From contig JBBIUU010000103.1 in assembly GCA_037440125.1 (NCBI GenBank), forward strand, positions 1 to 10,995: a DNA stretch of 10,995 bases. Direction: 5' to 3'. This document shows, in pieces, positions 1 to 5,401 of this stretch. The translations under genes and the position numbers were made by a program. The notes beneath the pieces were generated by a model that was not told where the DNA came from, made no database searches, and was given only the letters and a program-made list of their open reading frames with translations. Within the stretch, counting starts at the first letter, position 1. Every line of letters starts with the position of its first letter. The stretch comes from JAKAJA01 sp037440125 (GTDB lineage: Bacteria > Acidobacteriota > UBA4820 > DSQY01).

Positions 1-210
1 ACGAGCGTCTTCGACTGCCATCCCGAGCCCTCCAAGACCAAGACCTACAACCTCTACGAGAGCAAGGCGCCCAACCACTACACAATCCGGAAGAAGGGGC
101 AGAAGAAGATCATCCACCAGATGCCCTGGTACAAGGACGGCGCCTTCGCCGGCTTCGTGGAGATCTCCATCCCCATCCCCGACGACCTCCCCCACTTCGA
201 CCGGGACTGA
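1..210 (+). CDS. PAS domain-containing protein, C-terminal fragment
   Basis: An open frame runs from the window edge to TGA at 208-210, giving 69 residues with no start inside the window. The fragment begins TSVFDCHPEP and continues through a basic stretch (KKGQKKIIHQ) to WYKDGAFAGFVEISIPIP and ends HFDRD. A 'DCHPEPS' segment followed by 'PWYKDG-x-AGFVE-x-S' is what I remember from the C-terminal half of small stand-alone PAS proteins, so this is a recognition by family memory rather than by a full domain. PAS domains are sensory folds that bind small ligands or mediate dimerisation; the ligand cannot be read from this piece. The next gene starts 80 bp downstream behind its own candidate promoter, so the two are probably separate transcription units. 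The N-terminal part, and any attached output domain, lie outside the window. Confidence 0.65.
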   Translation, partial: TSVFDCHPEPSKTKTYNLYESKAPNHYTIRKKGQKKIIHQMPWYKDGAFAGFVEISIPIPDDLPHFDRD

Positions 211-235
211 CGGGGAAGGGACTCTTCCAGGCTCA

Positions 236-256
236 CCCCGGGCTTCCTGCCCGAGG
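236..256 (+). other. Small hairpin between PAS gene and flavoprotein gene
   Basis: CGGGC at 239-243 and GCCCG at 249-253 form a 5-bp stem around loop TTCCT. Two more pairs are possible beyond one mismatch (CC 236-237 with GG 255-256). It lies just after the PAS stop and directly against the candidate -10 element at 257-262. There is no T-tract, so a classical intrinsic terminator is not supported. It could help end the PAS transcript or be chance in GC-rich DNA. A weaker 5-bp stem (GGAAG 214-218 with CTTCC 224-228) precedes it. Confidence 0.25.
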
Positions 257-262
257 TAGAAT
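257..262 (+). promoter_or_regulatory. Candidate -10 element (TAGAAT) for the flavoprotein gene
   Basis: TAGAAT matches the sigma-70 -10 consensus TATAAT at five of six positions and lies 28 bp before the ATG at 291. This would give a leader of about 22 nt containing the GAGG and GAGGA ribosome-binding sequences at 278-281 and 283-287. No convincing -35 hexamer is visible 16-18 bp upstream. The same hexamer precedes the patatin gene at 3834-3839. Confidence 0.35.
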
Positions 263-290
263 GTTTCCGCCAGAGTAGAGGCGAGGACCC

Positions 291-1736
291 ATGGAAAGGT
301 ACGACGCGATCATCCTGGGCGCCGGCGCCGCCGGCATGTCCGCCGCCAAGGCGCTGGGGCACCTGCGCGCCAAGGTCCTCCTCGTGGAGAAGGAGGCCCT
401 GGGCGGGGACTGCATCGCCTGGGGGTGCGTGCCGAGCAAGGCTTACCTCCACGTGGCACGGCGCCTGTGCGAGGCCCGCAAGGACGGCCGCATGGGCATC
501 TCCGCGGGCGAGATCGGCTTCGACTTCGCCGTGGCCCGCCGCTACGTCGCGGAGGTCCAGGGCGTCCTCACGCGCCAGGACACGGAGGCGAGCCTGGCGG
601 GGGAGGGCGTGAACATCGCCTTCGGGTCGGCCCGCCTCCTCGGGCCGGGCCGGATCGACCTCGACGGGGACACCCTCGAGGCGCGCCACATCGTCCTCGC
701 CACGGGCGCCCACGCCGTCGCGCCTCCCATCGAGGGGCTCCAGGAGACGGGCTTCCTCGACAGCCGCACGGCGCTCCAGATGGAGACCCTGCCCAGATCG
801 CTCCTCATCCTCGGGGGCGGCCCCATCGGCACCGAGTTCGCCCAGGCCTTCCAGCGCATGGGCGTGGCCGTGACCATGGTGGAGTCCAACCCCTGCCTCC
901 TGCCCCGCGAGGAGCCCGAGGCGGGCGCCTTCCTCCTCAAGCTCCTGCTCGCCGAGGGCGCGAGGTTCGTGGGCGAGCGCCGCGCCGTCAAGGCCTTCAA
1001 GACCGAGGCGGGCAAGGCCCTCGTCCTGCGGAAGAAGGACGGCACCGAGGAGACCGTGGAGGCGGAGGAGATCCTCGTGGCGACCGGACGCGCGCCCAAC
1101 GTGGAGGGCCTCGACCTCGAGCGCGCGGGCGTCCAGTTCGACCGCCAGGGCATCAAGGTGGACAACGCCATGCGCACCACCGCGCGGGGCGTGTGGGCCA
1201 TCGGGGACTGCAACGGCCTCTACCAGTTCACGCACATGGCCGAGCACGAGGCGGGCGTCTGCGCCAAGAACATCGTGAGGAGCCGCCTCCTGCCCTTCTG
1301 GCCCGAGCGCATGCACTTCCGCGCCGTGGCGTGGGTCACCTTCACGGACCCCGAGGTGGCGCACTGCGGTCTCACCGAGGCGGAGGCCAAGGAGCGCGGC
1401 ATCGACCACCGCGTCCTGCGCTACGACTTCGACCACCTGGACCGCGCGGTCATCGAGGGCCAGCCGGGCGGCATGGCCAAGGTCATCACGGACCCCAAGG
1501 GCCGCCTCCTCGGCGCCCACATGGTGGGCCCCCACGCGGGCGAACTGCTCCAGGAGCTCGTCCTCGGCGTGAGGATGGGCCTGAAGGTCATGGACATCTC
1601 GCAGACGGTCCACCCCTACCCGGCCTTCGTCCAGATGGCGCGCCGTGCCGCGAACGTCTACTACGTCCAGACCATCTTCGAGAACCCGCGCCGCGTGGCG
1701 TGGCTCCGCTGGCTCGGGGGCTTCGGGAAGAAGTAG
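291..1736 (+). CDS. FAD-dependent pyridine nucleotide-disulfide oxidoreductase (dihydrolipoamide dehydrogenase/mercuric reductase-like)
   Basis: A 481-residue class I flavoprotein disulfide reductase, near the usual length (about 460-480). Visible motifs in order: FAD-binding GAGAAG at residues 10-15; the redox-active pair Cys41 and Cys46 in GGDCIAWGCVPSK; ATGA near 138; NAD(P)-binding GGGPIG at 175-180; VATGRAPN at 263-270; and the second FAD motif AIGD ending at 306. The C-terminal dimerisation domain follows (FTDPEVAHCG at 351-360; VHPYPAF at 440-446). Enzymes of this fold pass electrons from NAD(P)H through FAD to a disulfide or metal substrate. The His-Glu pair of dihydrolipoamide dehydrogenase (HPTLxE) reads Tyr443...Gln448 here, so a true pyruvate dehydrogenase E3 role is doubtful. 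No lipoyl, E1 or E2 genes are adjacent, and there is no MerA-type C-terminal cysteine pair. The ATG at 291 is supported by GAGG/GAGGA 3-9 nt upstream. Substrate unknown. Confidence 0.9.
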   Translation: MERYDAIILGAGAAGMSAAKALGHLRAKVLLVEKEALGGDCIAWGCVPSKAYLHVARRLCEARKDGRMGISAGEIGFDFAVARRYVAEVQGVLTRQDTEASLAGEGVNIAFGSARLLGPGRIDLDGDTLEARHIVLATGAHAVAPPIEGLQETGFLDSRTALQMETLPRSLLILGGGPIGTEFAQAFQRMGVAVTMVESNPCLLPREEPEAGAFLLKLLLAEGARFVGERRAVKAFKTEAGKALVLRKKDGTEETVEAEEILVATGRAPNVEGLDLERAGVQFDRQGIKVDNAMRTTARGVWAIGDCNGLYQFTHMAEHEAGVCAKNIVRSRLLPFWPERMHFRAVAWVTFTDPEVAHCGLTEAEAKERGIDHRVLRYDFDHLDRAVIEGQPGGMAKVITDPKGRLLGAHMVGPHAGELLQELVLGVRMGLKVMDISQTVHPYPAFVQMARRAANVYYVQTIFENPRRVAWLRWLGGFGKK

Positions 1737-1750
1737 GGCGCCGGCAATTT

Positions 1751-1920
1751 CAGTTCCTACTCACCTACTCACTTACTCACTTACTCACNNNNNNNNNNNN
1801 NNNNNNNNNNNNNNNNNNNNNNNNNNNNNNNNNNNNNNNNNNNNNNNNNNNNNNNNNNNNNNNNNNNNNNNNNNNNNNNNNNNNNNNNTACTCACCTACT
1901 CACCTATTCCCCTGCTCACC
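1751..1920. repeat. Octamer short tandem repeat array interrupted by an assembly gap
   Basis: The left side reads CAGTTCC (1751-1757), then TACTCACC (1758), TACTCACT (1766), TACTCACT (1774) and a partial TACTCAC (1782-1788). After 100 N the same unit resumes: TACTCACC (1889), TACTCACC (1897), TATTCCCC (1905) and TGCTCACC (1913-1920), decaying to the right. The array lies between the convergent ends of the flavoprotein gene and the membrane-protein gene, and its last units run into that second gene. Such low-complexity 7-8 bp arrays resemble the short tandemly repeated repetitive (STRR) sequences known from cyanobacteria; that comparison is by pattern only. True copy number is unknown because of the gap. 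Confidence 0.93.
1789..1888. other. Assembly gap (100 N) inside the repeat array
   Basis: Exactly 100 N, the conventional placeholder for a gap of unknown length. Both edges fall within TACTCAC units in the same orientation, so the assembler most likely failed on the tandem array. Any open frame drawn across it is meaningless, and additional unique sequence may be hidden here. Confidence 0.97.
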
Positions 1921-2865
1921 TTCCACCGGTTCGCACACGGCCGCGATGGCGCCGTAGGACGCCACGTTGATGGCCGCGCCGACGGCCCCCTGCAGGAGGC
2001 CGATGATGATCCGGGGCAGGACGAAGAGGAGCCCCGCCACGGGAAGGACGGACAGGACGAGGAAGGGCAGGCTCAGCAGGAGACCCGCCATCCCCACGAC
2101 GTAGCGCGCACCGATGGTGGCACCTACCACCGCGAGGGCCGCGAGGGTCCGGGTGCGGAAGACCTCGTTGGCGCCGCTCACGGCCTCGCGCCAGCCGCAG
2201 CCGCGCAGGATCGCCACTGTCACGCCAAAGCGGTAGTGGACCCCGAGGACCCAGAGGACGATAAACATGGGAACCAGACCGAGGATGGCTCCCGCGATCC
2301 CTAACGCGAGGCGCGTCTCGCCGCCGAGGGCCAGCCGGAAACACCCGTATCCCCATAGGCCGTAAGCGATGAGGGGCACGAGCGCCACGATCGAGTAGGC
2401 CGTAGCCACCGCCGTGACGCGCCACCCCTGCGCCCTGACCCCATCCCACCAGGCTCCCGCCGTAAACGCCTTGAACGCCGCGGAGGCGCCGAGGGCCGGG
2501 CGCACGGAGCGATCCGCCGCGGGCCCTCGCCGGTGGCTACGGGCGATACATCCCAGGATGCCCGCCTGCGCGTAGAGGTAGAGGAAGAGGATGAGGCCGA
2601 CCCAGAGGACCACCGCGGCGTAGGCGAGCAGCGCGAGGCCCCAGTGGTCGAGGAGGGTCGTGGCGATGGAGAGGAAGGTCTCCTCCCCCGTGGCATCCGG
2701 GGGAATCCTGGCCGCGAGGGTCACCGCGAGGAGCGTGACCCCTCCCACCAGGGGGACGACAATGGCCACCGTCGTGGCGAGCGACACGCCCCACGCGAGG
2801 ACCGCCAGGCCCGGGTTCGATGCGCAGATTTTCACGCCCCGGACGATCGCGTGGCCTGGGTCCAT
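1900..2865 (-). CDS. Polytopic membrane protein of unknown function
   Basis: 321 residues, strongly hydrophobic. Likely membrane-spanning stretches by eye: about 20-50, 75-107, 148-173, 185-212, 240-270 and 272-300, which suggests roughly six helices (the last ones rich in Leu/Val/Pro). Charged loops lie at about 108-145 and 213-238. No catalytic motif or transporter signature is visible. The overall plan, repeated hydrophobic blocks with amphipathic linkers, resembles membrane domains of glycerophosphodiesterase-type or DUF975-like proteins, but I cannot assign it. The ATG at 2865 is supported by GAGGAG (2871-2876 on this strand) with 5-nt spacing and a TATACT -10 further upstream. The stop codon (1900-1902) and roughly the last six codons (Gly-Glu-Gln-Gly-Asn-Arg) are built from units of the octamer array, so the C-terminus may be strain-variable. 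The gene is monocistronic here and divergent from the peroxiredoxin gene. Confidence 0.82.
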   Translation of the reverse strand: MDPGHAIVRGVKICASNPGLAVLAWGVSLATTVAIVVPLVGGVTLLAVTLAARIPPDATGEETFLSIATTLLDHWGLALLAYAAVVLWVGLILFLYLYAQAGILGCIARSHRRGPAADRSVRPALGASAAFKAFTAGAWWDGVRAQGWRVTAVATAYSIVALVPLIAYGLWGYGCFRLALGGETRLALGIAGAILGLVPMFIVLWVLGVHYRFGVTVAILRGCGWREAVSGANEVFRTRTLAALAVVGATIGARYVVGMAGLLLSLPFLVLSVLPVAGLLFVLPRIIIGLLQGAVGAAINVASYGAIAAVCEPVEGEQGNR

Positions 2866-2882
2866 CGGGTCTCCTCGTCCCG

Positions 2883-2888
2883 AGTATA
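2883..2888 (-). promoter_or_regulatory. Candidate -10 element (TATACT) for the membrane protein gene
   Basis: On the reverse strand TATACT matches the -10 consensus at five of six positions and lies 17 bp upstream of the ATG at 2865. A start site about 7 bp downstream would give a leader of only about 10 nt that begins at the GAGGAG ribosome-binding site. No clear -35 hexamer is seen at standard spacing. Confidence 0.35.
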
Positions 2889-2938
2889 CCGCCGGGACTC
2901 CGCTTCCGAGGGAGGAACAAGGGCCGGTCGTGGTCCGT

Positions 2939-2944
2939 TATACT
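2939..2944 (+). promoter_or_regulatory. Candidate -10 element (TATACT) for the peroxiredoxin-EVE operon
   Basis: TATACT lies 18 bp upstream of the ATG at 2963, with GAAGGAGA (2951-2958) as a strong ribosome-binding site between them. The predicted leader is about 12 nt. It faces away from an identical hexamer at 2883-2888, so the roughly 50 bp between them would be a shared divergent control region. A standard -35 is not evident. Confidence 0.4.
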
Positions 2945-2962
2945 TTTCTCGAAGGAGACCCC

Positions 2963-3421
2963 ATGCTGACCGAAGGCAAGAAGATCCCCGCGTTCGCCGT
3001 GCCCGACGAAACGGGCAAGACCCGCAAGTTCGCCGACCTCACGGGCCCCAAGGGGCTGGTGCTGTATTTCTATCCGAAGGACAGCACGCCCGGCTGCACG
3101 CTGGAGGCCCAGGGCTTCCGCAACCAACTCGCCGCGTTCAAGAAGAAGGGATTCGCCGTCGCGGGCGTCTCCAAGGACTCCCAGAAGTCCCACGGCTCCT
3201 TCATCGAGAAGCAGGGCCTCACCTTCCCCCTCCTGAGCGACACCGAGGGCAAGCTCTGCGAGGCCCTCGGGGCCTGGGGCGAGAAGGTCAACTACGGAAA
3301 GACGTACATGGGCATCATCCGGAGCACCTTCGTCGTGGGCGCCGACGGGAAAGTGATGAAGGTGTACCCGAAGGTGGCCGTCAAAGGGCACGTCGAGCAG
3401 ATCTTGAAGGACCTGCCCTGA
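2963..3421 (+). CDS. bcp: Thioredoxin-dependent peroxiredoxin, BCP/PrxQ family
   Basis: 152 residues, the normal size for BCP (bacterioferritin comigratory protein). These cytoplasmic enzymes reduce hydrogen peroxide and organic hydroperoxides using a peroxidatic cysteine. The thioredoxin-fold core is visible: LYFYPKDSTPGCT holds the peroxidatic Cys45 in the PxxxT/SxxC context; FAVAGVSKDSQKSHGSF follows at 64-80, then FPLLSD at 88-93 and FVVGADGKV at 123-131. In typical PrxQ proteins the resolving cysteine is five residues on (CTxExC); here that position is Gln50. The helix-3 alternative (position near Ile81) is not cysteine either. The only other cysteine is Cys99 in GKLCEALG. The ATG at 2963 is well supported by GAAGGAGA four bases upstream. 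The EVE gene starts two bases after the end of this stop codon, implying cotranscription. Confidence 0.93.
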   Translation: MLTEGKKIPAFAVPDETGKTRKFADLTGPKGLVLYFYPKDSTPGCTLEAQGFRNQLAAFKKKGFAVAGVSKDSQKSHGSFIEKQGLTFPLLSDTEGKLCEALGAWGEKVNYGKTYMGIIRSTFVVGADGKVMKVYPKVAVKGHVEQILKDLP

Positions 3422-3422
3422 G

Positions 3423-3833
3423 ATGGCGTACTGGCTCATCAAGACCGAACCCGAGGAGTACGCCTGGGCCGACCTGGGCCGGGACAAGAAGGCCGCCTGG
3501 ACGGGCGTGCGCAACTTCGCCGCGCGCAACAACCTACGCGCCATGAAGCCCGGCGACCTCTGCTTCGTCTACCACTCCATGTCCGAGAAGGCGGTGGTGG
3601 GCGTGGCCGTGGTCGAGCGGGCGGCCTACCCGGACCCCACCGCGACCGAGGGCGACTGGTCCTGCGTGGACGTGGCGCCCGCCCACGGGCTGAAGCGCCC
3701 GGTCACTCTCGACGAGATCAAGGGCACCAAAGCCCTGGCCGCTATGGAGCTCCTCCGCCAGTCGCGCCTCAGCGTCTGCCCCGTGACCAAGGCCGAGTTC
3801 GACCGGATTCTCAAACTCGGCGGCAAGGCCTGA
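3423..3833 (+). CDS. EVE domain-containing protein
   Basis: 136 residues, essentially a single EVE (formerly DUF55, thymocyte nuclear protein 1-like) domain of the PUA/YTH-related superfamily. Diagnostic segments: MAYWLIKTEPEEYAW at the N-terminus, WTGVRNFAARNNLRAMKPGD at 26-45, CFVYHS at 47-52, and VGVAVVERAAYPDPTA at 59-74. The aromatic residues and the GVRN...N..R run line the pocket proposed to hold a modified base or nucleotide. Family members are thought to recognise modified DNA or RNA bases; the native ligand here cannot be deduced. The start lies one base beyond the peroxiredoxin stop, with GAAGGA (3406-3411) 11 nt upstream inside that gene. The stop TGA (3831-3833) doubles as part of the next candidate promoter. 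Pairing with a peroxiredoxin could suggest oxidative-damage biology, but that is inference from position only. Confidence 0.92.
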   Translation: MAYWLIKTEPEEYAWADLGRDKKAAWTGVRNFAARNNLRAMKPGDLCFVYHSMSEKAVVGVAVVERAAYPDPTATEGDWSCVDVAPAHGLKRPVTLDEIKGTKALAAMELLRQSRLSVCPVTKAEFDRILKLGGKA

Positions 3834-3839
3834 TAGAAT
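3831..3839 (+). promoter_or_regulatory. Candidate extended -10 promoter (TGATAGAAT) for the patatin operon
   Basis: TGATAGAAT fits the extended -10 pattern TGnTATAAT with one mismatch, and its TG belongs to the stop codon of the EVE gene. Extended -10 promoters can work without a good -35, and none is obvious here. Transcription would begin near 3846, exactly at the base of the GC-rich hairpin at 3843-3866, giving a leader of about 48 nt before ATG 3894. Confidence 0.42.
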
Positions 3840-3842
3840 GGG

Positions 3843-3869
3843 GGAGCGGAGGCACGCCCTCCGCCCTTT
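3843..3869 (+). terminator. GC-rich hairpin with short T-rich tail (terminator or leader hairpin)
   Basis: GCGGAGG (3846-3852) and CCTCCGC (3858-3864) form a perfect 7-bp stem around a CACGC loop. Two further G-C pairs (3843-3844 with 3865-3866) are possible past a bulged A. TTT follows at 3867-3869. It sits 10 bp after the EVE stop, so it could be a weak intrinsic terminator of the peroxiredoxin-EVE transcript. Its position at the predicted start site of the patatin transcript makes a 5'-end stabilising hairpin equally possible. The T-tract is short. Confidence 0.42.
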
Positions 3870-3893
3870 CTCGGAGTCAAGGAACCCGCCGCC

Positions 3894-4820
3894 ATGCCGC
3901 CATCGAACGCACTCAGGTCCGTCGTGTTGTCCCTCGCCGTCCTGGCCCTCGCCGGATGCGCCGAGCAGAAGCCCCCCGAATCGACGCCTCAGCAGGTCCC
4001 CACCCAGGCCGTGCCTCCCAAGGTCGGCCTCGCGCTCGGCTCCGGCGGTGCGCGGGGCTTCTCCGAGATCGGCGTCCTGCGCGTCCTCGAACAGGAGAAG
4101 ATCCCCGTGGACCTCGTCGTGGGGACCTCCGTCGGGAGCCTCGTCGGCGCCCTCTACGCCGATACGGGGAAGGTGCTCGACGCGGAGTTCCAGGCCGTGG
4201 CCGTGGGGGAGGAGGACATCTTCGACTACAAGGCCCTCGCCTTCCTCTCCGGCGGGCTGGTGAAGGGCGAGCGCCTCGAGCAGTTCCTCGGCACGCACCT
4301 CAAGCACAAGAGCATCGAGACCATGAAGGTGCCCTTCGCCGCCGTGGCCGTGGACCTCATGGCGGGGCGCCCCGTGGCCTTCGAGAAGGGCTCCGTGGCG
4401 CAGGCCGTCCACGCCTCCGCGGCCATCCCCGGCGTCTTCGTCCCCGTGGAGTTCGGGGGGCGCCTCTACGTGGACGGCGGCGTCGCCGATCCCGTGCCCG
4501 TGGACTTCGCCCGCCAGAAGGGCGCCGACGTGGTCATCGCCGTGGCCATCCCCTCCGGAGCCCCCGCCACCCGGCCCCAGAATCCCGTGGAGGTGGCGCT
4601 CCACGCCATCGCGCGCATGACTGCCGAGCTGGGGGCCCTCAAGGCCAAGGACGCAGACGTGGTCATCACCCCCGACGTGTCGGGCATCGCCTTCGACGAC
4701 TTCACCCAGAAGAAGCGCCTCATCGAGGCGGGCGAGACCGCCGCCCGGCAGGCCCTCCCGGCGATCCGCGCGGCCATCGAACGCAAGACCCGGCACCTGC
4801 CGGCGGAACAGACTCCCTGA
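3894..4820 (+). CDS. Patatin-like phospholipase, predicted lipoprotein (RssA/NTE-type)
   Basis: 308 residues. A signal peptide ends in lipobox LAGC (residues 19-22), so Cys22 would be lipidated. A Pro/Gln-rich linker (about 23-42) leads to the patatin domain. Catalytic features are all visible: oxyanion glycine motif GSGGARG at 49-55, nucleophile elbow GTSVG at 77-81 (Ser79), HASAAIPGVF near 173-182, and DGG at 194-196 with catalytic Asp194. Patatins are Ser-Asp dyad lipid acyl hydrolases. The residues after Cys22 are Ala-Glu, with no Asp at +2, which under the enterobacterial Lol rule favours the outer membrane. The enzyme would therefore act on envelope lipids rather than in the cytosol, where many RssA-like proteins are placed. 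AAGGAA (3879-3884) supports the ATG at 3894. It is the first gene of a four-gene run; the next start lies 11 bp beyond its stop. Confidence 0.93.
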   Translation: MPPSNALRSVVLSLAVLALAGCAEQKPPESTPQQVPTQAVPPKVGLALGSGGARGFSEIGVLRVLEQEKIPVDLVVGTSVGSLVGALYADTGKVLDAEFQAVAVGEEDIFDYKALAFLSGGLVKGERLEQFLGTHLKHKSIETMKVPFAAVAVDLMAGRPVAFEKGSVAQAVHASAAIPGVFVPVEFGGRLYVDGGVADPVPVDFARQKGADVVIAVAIPSGAPATRPQNPVEVALHAIARMTAELGALKAKDADVVITPDVSGIAFDDFTQKKRLIEAGETAARQALPAIRAAIERKTRHLPAEQTP

Positions 4821-4831
4821 CCGAGGTGCCC

Positions 4832-5401
4832 ATGCGCAAGATGCTCTCCTCCGGCCTCGCGGCGTTCGCCATCGCCGCCCTCACCGCGTGCAGCGCCGTG
4901 AAGACCGGCACCGACGCGGGCCTCCACGAGCTCGTGGCGGGTGGCTCCTACACGCTCACCGCCAAGAGCGACGTGCCCCAGTTCGAGTCCAAGACCCTGC
5001 AGGCCATGGCCGTGCAGGAGATGGGGACGATCCTCCCCATCGGGGCCGACGCCCCGGTGGCGGGCGAGGTCCAGGTGCGGTTCACCGTCGAGCGGGTGCT
5101 CGCCGACCCGAACGTGGGCTACGGGGTGACGGGCGCCACGAACACCATGGCGGGCCTGAACAACACGGCCGGGACCACGGCGTCGGCCCCGCGTTCCTAC
5201 CTGAACGGCTCCCTCTATGTCGCCGTTCGCTCCGGTTCGGGGAAGATCCTCTGGCACGCGGACTACGAGCACAACGGACGCTTCTCCCTCGCGGCCACGC
5301 CCGAGGAGGTGGCCCAGCTCAGCTTCAAACGAGTGGTTGCGGCCCTGAGGAAGCAGATGGAGGAGGCGGGGATCAGCCCGCCGAAAGGAGGCAAGCCGTG
5401 A
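4832..5401 (+). CDS. Small lipoprotein of unknown function
   Basis: 189 residues beginning MRKMLSSGLA with a hydrophobic core and lipobox LTAC (17-20), so a lipid-anchored envelope protein with Cys20 modified is likely. The mature part has alternating hydrophobic/polar stretches (GSYTLTAKSD, EVQVRFTVERVL, GSLYVAVRSGSGKILWHADYEH) that suggest a beta-rich domain. A low-complexity Thr/Asn/Ala/Gly segment lies at about 99-118, and a helical tail (EEVAQLSFKRVVAALRKQMEEAG) at about 156-178. I do not recognise the family. GAGG at 4823-4826 supports ATG 4832. It follows the patatin-like lipoprotein by 11 bp, so the two envelope proteins are probably made together and may be partners. Its last codons contain the strong ribosome-binding site of the next gene, and its TGA overlaps the next GTG. 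Confidence 0.85.
   Translation: MRKMLSSGLAAFAIAALTACSAVKTGTDAGLHELVAGGSYTLTAKSDVPQFESKTLQAMAVQEMGTILPIGADAPVAGEVQVRFTVERVLADPNVGYGVTGATNTMAGLNNTAGTTASAPRSYLNGSLYVAVRSGSGKILWHADYEHNGRFSLAATPEEVAQLSFKRVVAALRKQMEEAGISPPKGGKP
5384..5391 (+). promoter_or_regulatory. Strong ribosome-binding site deciding a GTG start
   Basis: AAAGGAGG is a near-perfect anti-16S complement located 6 nt before GTG 5398. It lies in the last codons of the upstream lipoprotein gene and fixes the flavin reductase start on a GTG that overlaps the upstream TGA (GTGA). Confidence 0.8.

Noticed and set aside
78..1613. A 511-codon open frame on the - strand
   Set aside because: Antisense to the flavoprotein gene, with biased composition (Ala, Glu, His, Arg, Leu) and no recognisable domain.
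291..1736. Mercuric reductase (merA) or pyruvate dehydrogenase E3 (lpd) as a firm name
   Set aside because: There is no HMA domain and no C-terminal vicinal cysteine pair for MerA. The His-Glu pair and PDH neighbours expected of Lpd are missing.
1645..2304. Open frames reading through the N gap
   Set aside because: The gap length is a placeholder, so frame continuity across it has no meaning; flanking translation is just the octamer repeat.
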